A DNA stretch of 64,000 nucleotides from Polyodon spathula (lineage: Eukaryota > Chordata > Actinopteri > Acipenseriformes > Polyodontidae), in contig NC_054536.1 of NCBI RefSeq assembly GCF_017654505.1, positions 27,610,512 to 27,674,511 on the forward strand. The letters are read 5' to 3'. A model generated the notes under the pieces. The model saw only the letters and a list, made by a program, of their open reading frames with translations. It was not told the origin of the DNA and did not search any database. The first letter of the stretch is position 1, and the number at the start of each line of letters is the position of its first letter. Both the position numbers and the translations under genes were made by a program. Positions 23,351 through 35,100 of the stretch are shown here, one piece after another.

Positions 23351-24190
23351 ATGGTCTCCACATCGATTAATATCCCGGCACTAGACAGAGCACTACAGCA
23401 CCATCAAGACAAGATCTTTACTGCTTACCTCATCACCAGCTCGTCAAACAGATTCTCCACTGGACTTTCCGATATCCCATCATCATCCTATGTATGCAAA
23501 AATCTGCAATCTGCCATAATCAAGCCAAAACACGTCAACTCTCTCATTCAAGCTGAAATCAAAAAGAGTTTCATGTTTGGTCTATTCATAGTCTCCCCTT
23601 TCCCTACCTATTGCATTAACCCTCTAGACATCGCAACTTGTAAGTACTCAGGAAAGAAACGCCTCACCATTGACCTATTAGCTCCTCGAGGAATCAGCAC
23701 AAGCAGTATAAAATCTCTTATTCCACATGATCAATTCTGCATACATTATGTCAAGATATCAGATTAATTTAATTAATTAAAATAGCAGGGTACAGCTCCT
23801 GACTGGCTAAAGCTGACATTGCAGACGCATTCAAAGTTATGCCCATCCATCCCTCCCTTTGCCACTCATTCGGCATCCGCTGGGAAGACGAATACTACTT
23901 CGCTACACAGCTTACATTCGGCTGCTGCAGCATACCAAAAATATTCGACAGGCTCTCAGAAGCACTTTGCTGGATACTTCTCAACTCATACCATATCCCG
24001 TTTCTCCTCCACTTAATGGACAACTTCCTTCTCATATCCCCTCCATCAGACCCTCCAGTGCAAGCAATCACCAACTTAAAAAACCTCTTTTCCGCTGTCG
24101 GTGTCCCCTTCCCAAAAACAAAACCATCTGCTCAGTCAAGTTTCTACAATTCCTAGGAATTACTCTCGATACCGAAAACTTTGAAGCCTG
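23351..24190 (+). pseudogene. Ngaro-like reverse transcriptase
   Basis: Two overlapping frames make up one decayed RT. 23351-23767 carries the N-terminal part (VNSLIQAEIKKSFMFGLF, CINPLDIATCKYSGKKRLTIDL). From about 23805, after a frameshift, the reading is AKADIADAFKVMPIHPSLCHSFGIRW, YYFATQLTFGCCSIPKIFDRLSEALCWIL and LLHLMDNFLL, then KFLQFLGITLDT. The catalytic box, usually LLDD or YLDD in this group, is mutated to LMDN, so the enzyme is dead. The pattern is that of DIRS-order (tyrosine-recombinase) retroelements, not Ty3/gypsy. Confidence 0.85.
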
Positions 24191-24399
24191 ACTTCCTCCA
24201 GCTAAACTGGAATGCATTTGCTGCCTCATCAATAGCTTCCAAATCACTTCATCCATTAAAAAAACTGGATTTACTGGATCTTTTCTCTGTCAACTTTGCA
24301 TTATGCATCATTCCACAGGGCAGAACAATCATCACCTTCTGGCAATCTACAACAGCAAAAAATGTAAACTCATTCACCAATATATCATCCAAAGCCAAA

Positions 24400-24850
24400 A
24401 AGAAATGTGGGCTACACTAATCACACAGTGGAACGGTCTCTCTTTTATGAAGGTCTCATCTCCACTTCCCACGATCTCTCCCTACTCACAGATACTTCAA
24501 GCATAGGATTCGGCGGCTTTCTCAGATCACAATGGTTCTGCAGCAAATGACCCCCAGAAATTCAAAACCTACCCCCTCAGCAGAAGGATACAGCTCTCCT
24601 GGAACTGTACCCCATCATCGCAGCAGCACACCTATGGGGTCATCAATGGTCATAAAAATCCATTCTTTTTTACAGTGACAATAAAATAACAGTCCACATT
24701 ATCAATAAAGGACACTTGTCCTCCTCTCTCATCATACAAATTCTAGGACGTCTTATCTGGATCTCAGTCTCTCACAATTTTATAATACAAGCTTGTCACC
24801 TTCCCGGTACACACAATAACACTGCTGATGCTCTTCTTGTCTATAGGTGT
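24400..24850 (+). pseudogene. Ngaro-like RNase H
   Basis: Fragments in three frames: EMWATLITQWNGLSF, then LLTDTSSIGFGGFLRSQWFC (first catalytic aspartate kept in TDTS), LELYPIIAAAHLWGHQWS, FYSDNKITVHIINKGH, and ACHLPGTHNNTADALL. At least two in-frame stops are present (after CSK and after HQWS). Order and motifs match the RNase H that follows RT in DIRS/Ngaro elements. Confidence 0.85.
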
Positions 24851-25480
24851 CCCAGTTTAATCCCCATCCCCTCTCCATAACACCGACATCTGCTGTTCAG
24901 CTAATTACAATACTCTCCAACCTTCTGCAATCAGCTTGTCACTACATGGTTACAGTCTTAGACCCAGCAACCAAATCATTGTATACTACTGGATGGAAAC
25001 CATTTACAACTTTCTGCACTCAAAACCAAATACATCCCATCCCGTTTAATGAGCAATGGATTCTAGCCATCATCACCCATGGGATTCTTTTCATTTAGCC
25101 CCCACTACCATTAGAGCCTACATCTCTGGAATTCAGTATTTCTACCACATCAACTCTCCTCCATTGCTGCTCCCTCACAGCTTTCTATATCAATAGATAT
25201 CCTTCACTCTCTACCCTCAGGAAAGGCTGCTTCTGTCTATTCGATAACATGACCATGGAAGTATTGTGTCTAACTGTTTTTTTTGGATCCCTCAGATGCT
25301 CCAAGTTTACTGTCCCATCAGCTTCCACCCTCCCCAGCTCCCATGACCTATCTCTGTTCCTGAACTCTCACTTCCATGTCTGTCTCCGCTCCTCCAAAAC
25401 CGACCAATTACATCACAGTCATTCAACTATCCAAAATCAATTCCCCAGTATACCCCTACCCCTTTCCCTTATTTAAAAGG
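24850..25480 (+). pseudogene. Ngaro-like tyrosine recombinase, truncated
   Basis: SNLLQSACHYMVTVLDPATKSLYTTGWKPFTTFC is the N-terminal SAM-like region. TIRAYISGIQYFYH and MTMEVLCLTVFFGSLRCSKFTV follow, the latter carrying the first catalytic arginine (LRCSKF). LRSSKTDQ is the next conserved block. Frameshifts lie near 25095 and 25240. The HxxR box and the nucleophilic tyrosine are not found after 25480, so the C-terminal catalytic half is lost or unrecognisable. Confidence 0.8.
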
Positions 25481-26230
25481 GGTTGTTTTCCTCTCCACTG
25501 AGCAGCAGGTAAACACATAAATCATTACACATTAATCCTTCTAACCCATCTCTGTTAGTCTTGTATGTAATTTCATAATTGAATCTATGTTTTGCATGTC
25601 ATGCATGCTCTGTTGTCTGTCATGGTGAGGTTCTGTGGGGAGCCGGGGGTCCATTCTTTGGGGGGTAAGTGAGCCTCATTTCCCTGACCTTACATCAAGC
25701 TACGCTTCTTCAGCCTTATAAAAAGGGAAGTTCTCACCACGTGAGTCAGAAAGGACCACCGGCCACATTATCCTTTCACAGGTCATGTGCTTATACACAG
25801 TGAGGCTCTATCCTATATTTAACATTTTGGGACGTGGCCCACTTTAATCTCTCAGTGCTCAAATCCCAACTAACCCAACTAACAGGTTCCCTGCAGGACG
25901 CCCCTCTGCTCCCGGCTTCGGAGACCGCAGTCTCACCTCATTTGAGGCCAGCACCACATCGGTCAGGGAACCCCATACTATTACTTCCTTTCAGGTCTTA
26001 GCAAAACCTATTCTTGCCCCGCGAAGCGACTCTGCTACATCAGTTTTTCAGATCCCCGGGGCAACAGCCTTCAAGACCAAGCCCTCTCCTCCACAGAGGA
26101 CGTATCTCTGCTGGGGGATCTCTTTTCTATCCACACCGCAGTCTGTTCAGAAGTCCGGGCCGCAGTCCACTTCTCTAAGTCAGCCCCCTTCACCCGTTAC
26201 TGGTATTCGGCAAAGTCGGTTATTTTTGGT
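25481..26230 (+). repeat. Probable 3' non-coding and terminal region of the Ngaro-like element
   Basis: More GC-rich than the DNA after 26230. 25640-25710 (gtggggagccgggggtcc...) resembles about 15915-16075 near the other Ngaro fragment, supporting a shared element end. 25850-26220 is not assigned; it is proline- and serine-rich in one frame and may be part of the split direct repeats that end these elements. The boundary at 26230 is a composition change only. Confidence 0.4.
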
Positions 26231-27445
26231 TATTAAAAATAAACACCACTAAAACGCATTAATTTTCAGTTTTTATAATACATTGAATGTACATTTCACT
26301 AATACATATACTGTGCTGAAGTGAGGACATCCACATTAGGATTCCAGTGATGTAGAAATCTGTATGCATTTTGAAAATAAATTGAAATGTGTTTCCATTA
26401 CATAAACATGTTGAAGAAACAGAGCATATTTTATGGCAATAATATAAGCTCTACTTGTACCAGAAATATAGAAATTCGGAACAAAAATGTTCTGGCTATT
26501 GCTACAGATAATTATACATTTTAACGAAAGACAAAACAGAGTGCACAATTAAGTAAGAGTAACGAACAAGTTCATAAAAAATACAAGATGTTGTTCTGTT
26601 TCAAAAAATTGTCTCCATTTATAGTGTTTTCTATTGCCTTACAAAAAGGTTTCCTGTGATAATAGGGTTAATATGTCACTGGAGGAAAACATTCCAAAAA
26701 TAGTTTGCAACAAGGGGCCCAATTCCCTCATTTGCTGCTCTGTATGCATCCTGTCCGGAACTCACTTCATTGAGAGAATAAGAAAGACGACAGCCCAATT
26801 AATTATCAGGCAGTGTTTAAACTGCATTTGAGATGGGAGTTTTAATGATGCAAACAAGATGTGGATGTAATCCCTGGTGAACAAACATTTTAACAACAGC
26901 AATTAGATAGTGTTTAAAAATGAATTGTACTGCTAGACTTCCTTATAACCTCTATAACTACTGTGGCATTATGCAGTTCCGGAACAAATGTGCTGATGTT
27001 AAAAACTGTAGTTTACAGCTGGAGTTTCTTTAAAATTACTGTACAACTACACTGTAACAGTAATTTACCTTTATATTAAAACTGCAATTAACGTGCAGTT
27101 GTTATTTCACAAGTGATTGGAGCTGTTCCCTCCATATAATATTAAATTCACCAGCCAGATTAGCATATTATGTAACCTACAAATGCATCCACTGACAATA
27201 CTTTAAGTATACATTTATTTGCATTCGCCTTGACCTTGCTGTAAAAAATACAGACAATGTACAGCTTGCCCCAAACCACTTACACCCTCCTATCTATTCA
27301 AAATATTATTACCAATTGGGAAATATGCCAGTGTGTGTTTAATACTAAAATTCTTCATATTTCACAAAGTTTAAAAAACATACTGTTATAAAGTAATGTA
27401 TTTTCTAATTGTATTGTTTAGAACTATAAAACCTTCATTATTATG

Positions 27446-27446
<1 letters not shown>

Positions 27447-27509
<63 letters not shown>
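27447..27509. repeat. (ATT)n microsatellite
   Basis: 21 units of the same motif as at 6361-6429. Confidence 0.97.
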
Positions 27510-27510
<1 letters not shown>

Positions 27511-27960
27511 ATATGGTTACATTTTGTCAGTTGTGCCACAAGATGTTCCCTGTAGTGAAAGTAAACCTACTAAAGTAGTGGTTCAGTGAATGGCAACTGC
27601 AAAAAAGTATAAAAGAGATTCTGCATCTGATCACATTCTTTGAATGGAGAAAAAAATGAGACAAACAACTGGAGGATGCTTGAACTTATAAAGACCTTGA
27701 TTTGTGTTTTTTTTTTCATTTTATAAAATGGATAGGTATTATTCTGTTTTAAAAAAATATATAATTAATTAAAAGATGCGTTTACACTTGCTTTCCGGAA
27801 TCCTTCCGATAGGGTTCCAGAACTGTGCGTTTACACCTGTATGAAACAGCAGAGGGTGCTTCTCTCAGGACAAGAGTCTGAGCATGCGTACTTTGTAATC
27901 TAAAGATGTGCTGACGCTATGCTGTAATGACAATATCGAGAACCATCATTTGAAATGTCG

Positions 27961-28030
27961 CCTCGCTTAATATCATACCCACGATTTTTAAAAAACCACT
28001 CATCATGCGTGGTCGTGCTTTACTACGTAA
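27961..28030. repeat. Dispersed repeat copy, pogo/Tigger-like
   Basis: cctcgcttaatatcataccc followed by ccactc and catgc blocks recurs, diverged, at 50038-50110; 36545-36565 (gatataacgaggggtggg) resembles its inverted end. The cctcgNttatatc motif recalls Tigger/pogo MITE ends, from memory only. Confidence 0.4.
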
Positions 28031-29939
28031 TCACAGGATATAATTAATTTCCAACACAACTTACAACCAATAATCACCTCGGCTGATAAACTGACATTTT
28101 GTGCAGCCTTTTCAAACGCTGTGTGGGTGGTTTAAATGGGATACAATTCAGTTACAAAACACCAACGCCACCAAATTTTCCTTCTTTTAATATAGCCATA
28201 TACAAATGCACACAAATAAACAAGTGTCGTCTAATTGATAGCTCTCATCAGTCGAGCAAGTGTTATAACAACAACAACAACAATAAATAACAGATAAATA
28301 AAACTTTTTGTACATTTAGTTTAATAATTTTTTGTTTACTGCAGGTCTCTGTGAAAAGCGCTATATAAATCAAATTCGATTGGCAGTGTTCACCCCCACT
28401 GTTATGGTACAGGCTGATTCTGACCCTTTCATTACACAAATAGCAAGTATGTTTTAAGTTACACCAAAACAAAACAAAAAAAAAATGGCAAAATGAGACC
28501 ATATCTGAATTTTTTTAATTTCAGAAAGTTATAGAAATTGAACTGATAAGCGTTACACAGACCCCCCAGTCTACACATCGAAAGTGTGAAAACAAATGTT
28601 AAAAAATAAAACCAGATACACCAATCATATCACTAACTGTTATAAAATAGTATAGAAATAAGTTGCACTTTATTTAGACGGTACGACTTGGAAGTTGAAA
28701 ATATCTTCTTGTTTGTGTTTATGAATTATGGGAAGGCAGCACTGTGATGACGTTGCTGGTTGGCGTGCAGTGCTTGTTGTGTATTTTCTCCAATCTTGCC
28801 AGAATAATTCCTTGACATGTTTACACTCGCAAAGTATACTGGAATCTGTCCTCTTGTCTTCTCAGTCCGGAATACAAACTAAACTTTTGAGAGGATAGTG
28901 TTTACACTACTAAAATGTTCCGGAATACATCCTCTTGTCCGCTCATTTTGGAATATGTGTGCTAATGACTGGAGTAAACACTTTACCTTCCCAATATTTT
29001 CCAATTGGCTGATCCAGCCACTTCCCCTAAGAAGCTATTTCCAACAGTGGCTCTACATTAAAATTTGCATAGTCGTTCTTAACTTCAAAGAAACAACCCT
29101 AGCACAAAGACATATTATGAAATATAACTTGAAACCTCACTAATACACCTCTTCACCTCACGTCCCAGCCGTGGTTCCAGAGGAGTCTTTTCAGGTGCAA
29201 TTGTTTGCTGTGGAATATTTAATAAGCATGTCAAGCAATGGTCTAAGCAAAAACAACAATAGGTAATCGTACAATGCACACACGATAGGATATTAAACAT
29301 GTGAAAAAATAAACAATAGGAAAATATAGATGTTATAAAGTATTCCTGTAAGAAAATGTCTTATTAATTAGTATGGAAAAGCTGAAATTGGTATTAACAA
29401 AGGGGTTCAGTGAAGTTATTTTAGTTACTGCTTGACTGCTTTGGATTGCAATGTTCTTACTGGATCACTCATGCTAAATGAACATGGCCCCATAGGTCAT
29501 TTGTCTAATTTGCCACCACCATCTTTGAATGTATGCATAATTTCTCTGCCAACTGTTGTAACTACTAGTTATTATTGTTGCTTTTGTTATAATTACCCTT
29601 ATTGCAAGATGATTATATTCTTTAGTACAGGAATTATATATCTAAAAATAGATGTACTGTATGGTACTTCAAAAGAGTTTTGAATTTAAAAGCGGTTGTT
29701 CCATTTAATCTCTCAGAACAGTTGTTCCTGTTAATTATATGCTTTTGTAGAAATTAATCCTTTTTTTAGTAAGCCCCGTTAAAGCAATTTGTGCAAACTG
29801 AGCCCAATTAGTTAACACCATAAGAACCATGGCAAAAGCATCTACATATTTCCTTCCTGTAGGTCTAAACCCCTGTAAAAAATACCTCGTCCGTGCATTA
29901 TCCTGCACATCTACATGCTGTGGAATCATAACTTTAGAC

Positions 29940-30420
29940 ATGCTATAAGCATCCGGTGAGCTTGTTAGGTCCCAATGCAATATAGTGGACGACATGAGAA
30001 CTGTGACTACAATGGTGCCCTGTATTATAATCGGTTACTTGGCAAAGCAGACAACATCAGATGGGCATGTATGGAGTTCAAGCCCGCCAAGTCAAGAAGC
30101 ATCTCCATCATCAATGTCAAAGTCAGAGATAAGACTTGGACTTGACATTTTCCTCTGGTCAGTCTCAGCACACCTTGTTCTCCTGGTAGAGCTAACAGTG
30201 CTATGGGCAGATTCTGTGGATGAGGTATAGAAGAGGTAGAAACTCTGGCATGTTGAGTTAGCCGCTGAGGTAGAACAGCATGGGCTGGAGTCTGGGTTTA
30301 TCCGGTACGAGTGGGTTGTCTGGGATTTGTTGCACACTCCATGACCTGGCTTCTCAGAGATAATGGATTTGTGTAGCACGGACACAGCATGCAGTATGAC
30401 TTTTTTTGACAGTATATAGC
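29940..30420 (+). pseudogene. Non-LTR-type reverse transcriptase fragment
   Basis: GTG-GAC-GAC-ATG at 29985-29996 gives VDDM, a derived YxDD catalytic box, followed by RTVTTMVPC. After one frameshift comes RLLGKADNIRWACMEFKPAKSRSISI, then VKVRDKTW and a stop. The WAxMxFKPAKSRS block downstream of YMDD is characteristic of a reverse-transcriptase group I recall from fish and other animal genomes but cannot name with certainty. Beyond 30150 only weak similarity remains. No 5' part is recognised. Confidence 0.6.
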
Positions 30421-31425
30421 AGTTTAAAAAAAAAAAAAAAAGCACACCAGGGGACATGGTGAGGAAACAGAATCCTGTCAGTGTATGGGAACAAATGTTG
30501 TCACAAATGCTTTAATGAAGCATTATGTAACTCATTATAAATGGGCTATAAAAAAAAAAACAGGAAGGAGGCAGCTAATTACTCAGAGTTCAAACACAGC
30601 ACTTCCACAGAAAAAGATAATGAAATGAATCAAGTGTGCAAGTTGATTCAGTCCTTAAAGGTCAAACGAAATATAGTCAGGGCAAAAGGTGCAAGTTAGT
30701 GGGTGCACATGATGCATCTGATTGACAGAGTGCTGCAAAAACAACAATAATGACATGCTGACAACTGTCTGCTTGTGCATGGGTGTACCCATTCTCTTCT
30801 ACATTTAATTAACAGGGGGTCATATTGCAGGCAGTGGAAGACAAAATAAAGACTGTTTTTTATTATCCCTTTTATGATTTTACTGTTTGTTTATTTAAGC
30901 AACCACCTGAGAAGTGGGTTGTATCAGCACCACTGGTGCCTTCAGATGTGTGACCTTACACAATGGCTTATTATTATTTAGAAACTGATAGAAACTTAAT
31001 GAGAGCTGAACCAGTTGGTTGTATTTTTTATATCATATGGGATTGAATATATAAGCAGCCAATCAGGAACCCTTTTATATATTTTACTGATTTATTTTCA
31101 ATGTGTGATCAGGTGCAATGTGAATCTATAGAAGTATTTAAACCAGTGCAACCAGGTGGAGCATGAATAATATATGGAACCATTCTTAGCATTTTTTTTT
31201 ATCTACTCTTCTTGCCAGCAAAACAAAAGGAAACCTGATTCAAAGTGCAAACCCAGGATGTGATGGCTGGGATGGCTGCTTGCTGATATAGCTCCTGTCG
31301 CCACTTCAGTATTTCATTTATAATTGAAACTTTCTTCAGCAGAAAATTCTGCCATGGTATCCGACCCTGAAACCCTCTGATGGCCACTCTTTCCTACAAT
31401 TAAATAGAGCGCATCACATAGGCAG

Positions 31426-31731
31426 ATGGCCTATGATATTGTTGTACTGATCGACAATTACTCCTCCTGGCTGCTTGAAAATCCACTCCGGTCATCATAC
31501 AGGGGCAAAAGCTCTCTTTATGTGGATTACTCTGCTATCACCGCAGCAAAGAGGAGGGCCTTTGGTAAAGTGAGATCGAAACTTCGCTCCCAGGCAGTGG
31601 ACAATTTCTTGGTGTTTCCAGCTGTTTTGAAGATTAATCATAAAGAGGAGCTTTTGTCTTTCACTACTCCTCAAGAGGTAAATTTTTCTTTGCCGAATGT
31701 TTTCAGGATACGACGGGGGCTATATAGATAG
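31426..31731 (+). pseudogene. L1-type LINE ORF1 C-terminal fragment
   Basis: 101 codons: SSYRGKSSLYVDYSAITAAKRRAFGKVRSKLRSQ, then FLVFPAVLKINHKEELLSFTTPQEV. This matches the C-terminal half of L1 ORF1 proteins, where the pattern DYSxxxxxKRxxFxxVxxxLR is followed by YPAxLxVxxxG and FxSPxEA. The RNA-recognition part upstream is not recognisable. ORF2 begins about 300 bases downstream, as in an L1. Confidence 0.65.
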
Positions 31732-32049
31732 ATAGGGAGCCGATCCAGCGAGTGAGAGGGAGTACATATGTTAACTGTAGTCTGAGATTTCTGATATGCA
31801 GTGTGCTCCCTCTGTCTCTCTCTTCTTTATCACCTTAAATTCTTGTAACTATGCTCCCATCTCAGCTTATTTTGCTGCATTTTTGTCATTAATATGCTGC
31901 TGTCCTATGGGATACTGCTATATGATGAGTGCCTAGTCAGGGATCTTTTCCATGTCATATTTTCTTGCTCTCTGTGAGCGCTACGTTTTTTACTTGCTCA
32001 TTCTCCCTGATCTCTATTTCTATTTTTGACCAAGGGTGGTGGTGTTGTT

Positions 32050-32190
32050 ATTAATTCCTGAAATTTGCGAGGGCCAATCACCCGGTAAAGCGAGCACAGT
32101 GCTTAGATTATCTTTTAAGAAAAAAGATTGATATTGCATTTTTGCAGGAAGCTCATTTGGGTTCAAGTGATGCTGCTTGTTTTTAAAATA
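32050..32190 (+). pseudogene. Start of L1-type ORF2 (endonuclease) remnant
   Basis: Frames together read NLRGPITR, then VLRLSFKKK and, after a one-base shift, IDIAFLQEAHLGSSDAA. This is the N-terminal NxRG...KRxxxLxxLxxxxxDIxxLQExHL block of the apurinic-type endonuclease of L1 ORF2. Sequence after about 32190 is unrelated, so the element is cut here. Confidence 0.6.
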
Positions 32191-35100
32191 AACATTACAA
32201 GGTAATTGCGTAAGTATCCTGTAATATTCTGCAGTTTGTGAAGTCCACAGAGATCACAGTCCACAGCTGTTCCAAACTTAGGTACAAATTTCGAACCTCA
32301 GTTCAAAGTTATAAGAAGGATTGTATGTCTAGCATTCAGTATTCTGCTGGCTCAAATTGATATTGGGTTAGGGTTCCTAGTAACCTGTTTAATCACTAAG
32401 TTATTTAGTTGGCACACTACATTGCAGGCGATACTGGTTGTTGGAGTTTATAGGCCAAAGCCGGCTTAGGTCTGTACAAAGTGTAAACGGGTGGCTCAAA
32501 TGATAAGAACCTAAACCAGTTCAGGTTCGAGTTGTAAGTATAAACATGCCACAAAAATGTGCTGATGGCACAAAAACTATATCAAGTTTAGCAATATTGC
32601 TATTGGCTAACATTACTCAACCTCAAATAGGTTCATAGTCAGTTAATTTGCACATTCAGTGCTTGGAGGGTCTGTGTTTCCAGCATTACATTTCTCAGTT
32701 CTCTCTGTGCGCTGATGAAGGCAGTATCTGAAAGGCATTGGCTACACAGGTTTAACTAATTCAACTTTGATATCTGAGATTCATTAACTGGGCAGCAAAC
32801 CAATTCTGGACATCAATATAGATCCTGCACTACACATTTTAACAGTGCATATAACACACTAACCATTGATAATAAGAAAATAATTACTTGCCTACCAGCC
32901 CCCCATCTCCAGGGTCAGATAGAAGTCTTCAGATTCATTGTTGTCTTGCAGTATCAGCACAAACAGGATCTTGCAGTGGAGATCATGGGCTTTCTAAAGC
33001 CATAACTGCTCTTAAACTACAATAGCAGATATAACTGCCCCCCCCCCCCCCCCCCCAAGAGAATTGGAAAAGAAACACACAAAACACCACCTTACAAGTA
33101 TTTGTTTCCTTTATTAGGAATCTTACAGGGAATATGAATGGTGATGCATGGTCTTAAAGAATTAGGCTCAGGGCTCCACAAAGTCTGATGAAGCTTTTCT
33201 TGTATCATTTATTTATTTCTACATGTTTGTATTCATTAGATTTAAATCTGAACACATCAGAGTAAGACCTGAGGCAAACCTTTTTTTGCTGTTCGAAGGG
33301 TAGTACAGAAATATACCCAGTATAGTCAATGGTAGATATAATAATTCTACTAGCATCAGAATTATATAACATCAACTACAGAGATACAGTACAGTATCCA
33401 GTTCACACTGCAGCACAATATCTAATTCTAATAGGATTGTTATTCCTACTGGAGATTTTATTTTTATTTATGTATTTATTTATGTTTTGCCTGGAGAAGG
33501 GAGTTGGTACATTTTGAGTGGTGCCTAAATTACCAGTAGAAGACTGTTTTATGATTAAAATACCATTTAGGAAATGAGCAAAGGTTACACTCTGGTGTAA
33601 CATGGGAACTAAAGAGAAGATATATCTGAGAGCCCCTTTGAGGCCAAAGAGTTCTTTAAACTGTAGATTTTTACTAGTACAATCTTATATATTCTTACAA
33701 TAACAGATCACTGATAAACCAATATGGTTAAACTTTTGTAAAGTTACAGAGTTGAATACGAAATGCTTTTGCCTTTGACAACAGGTCAACCCTCATTTTT
33801 GCGCATTACTAGAAAATCATGGAGTAAAATTACTGCTGGAGTGCATTATACAGCACTTAAAGTTCAGGAAATGTTAAATTATTTTCTTGGAAGCAATCCT
33901 TTAGAAGTATCTATTGTGAAATTCATTCTCACTCGAACCCTGTTGAATCCAATCAGTGTACAATGTTTTACTCAAGGCTACTCTAGTATGTCAGTCATTC
34001 TTTGCTTTTTTTGTATTGTCATTAGTTTCAATTTAAATGTTAACATAGGCAATAAGGAAACTGCCTCATTAAATCAGCCCAGGCACTTGAGAGACAAGAA
34101 GTGGATGGATTAAATCATTAAGCAGTGCGGCTATGATTACGAGATCTGTTGATGGTGTGAGGCTGGAAAGCTTGGAACAAAGTTTAGCCTAACTAAAACT
34201 GAAAAAAGCCATTGATCCGCATCTGATACAGCAAACTGCAGACAAAAAAAAAATCCAGGAATGATATTTGATAATTCCAGTTGACACTGGATGTTAAAAA
34301 ACTATGTGCTTTTAAAAGCTACAGTAGTGTTGTTACAAATATACGCTGCCTGGCACTATATTAGGACCTAAGGCCGCTGTGACTCAACATGTTGTAGACT
34401 CCACATGGTACTGGAAGATACCGTGAGGGGTGTTAATCCATTCAATCATTAATATTTCACGCAATTGATACAGATTGTAGAGTTCAGGAAAATCATCTAG
34501 AAAGTTCAAACTTTTTCTTGAAAATAAATCTTCTTTATACTGAAAAATATCCCCTCTGTGTATCAGAAATCACCAGAATCTCAACCAAGAATGAAAGAGA
34601 TTGAGAAATACACTTTCCTTCAAAGATTTACTTTACTCAAGTGGTTTGTCAATTGAGAATTGTATTTACAGTGATGCATAGAGTGTTTAAGGTTATAACA
34701 CCAATAATCGTGTGTTTATACAAAACCATAGGAGACACATCTAATTGAGGAAACCTTTTTGAAAGTGTCTCCATTCCTTCTTTTTCATTATGACAAGCCT
34801 TAACAAAATAGAATCAAGACGATTCTAAAACTACGGGTCAGTACAGTCAGCGCTTGGATATCTGTTACCCAGATACACGTCAGTTGTGTTTTACCATCCT
34901 TGTATTAAGAATAAAATCAATCCCCATTATATATACTGTATATGTAACAAACTAATGCTCTTATCCGTCACAGACGATTTCCGACTCCGTCACCAGTTTT
35001 CTGATACACAGCCCATCTCTTCAGCGTTACAATTGATCTGAGTATTGGTCACAGCCTGCGTTTAAAAAAAAAAAAAAAAAATAATCTCTCTAATGCTAAA

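Larger units (their letters stand above)
26231..29939. other. AT-rich DNA with MITE-like remnants
   Basis: Contains the (ATT)n tract, the 27961-28030 repeat copy and clusters of gtttacac...tccggaat motifs at about 27780-27840 and 28815-28975. No host gene seen. Confidence 0.45.

Noticed and set aside
32490..32545. tRNA-like A and B boxes (tggctcaaatg ... ggttcgagttg)
   Set aside because: No cloverleaf could be drawn and no SINE body or duplication was seen; probably chance.
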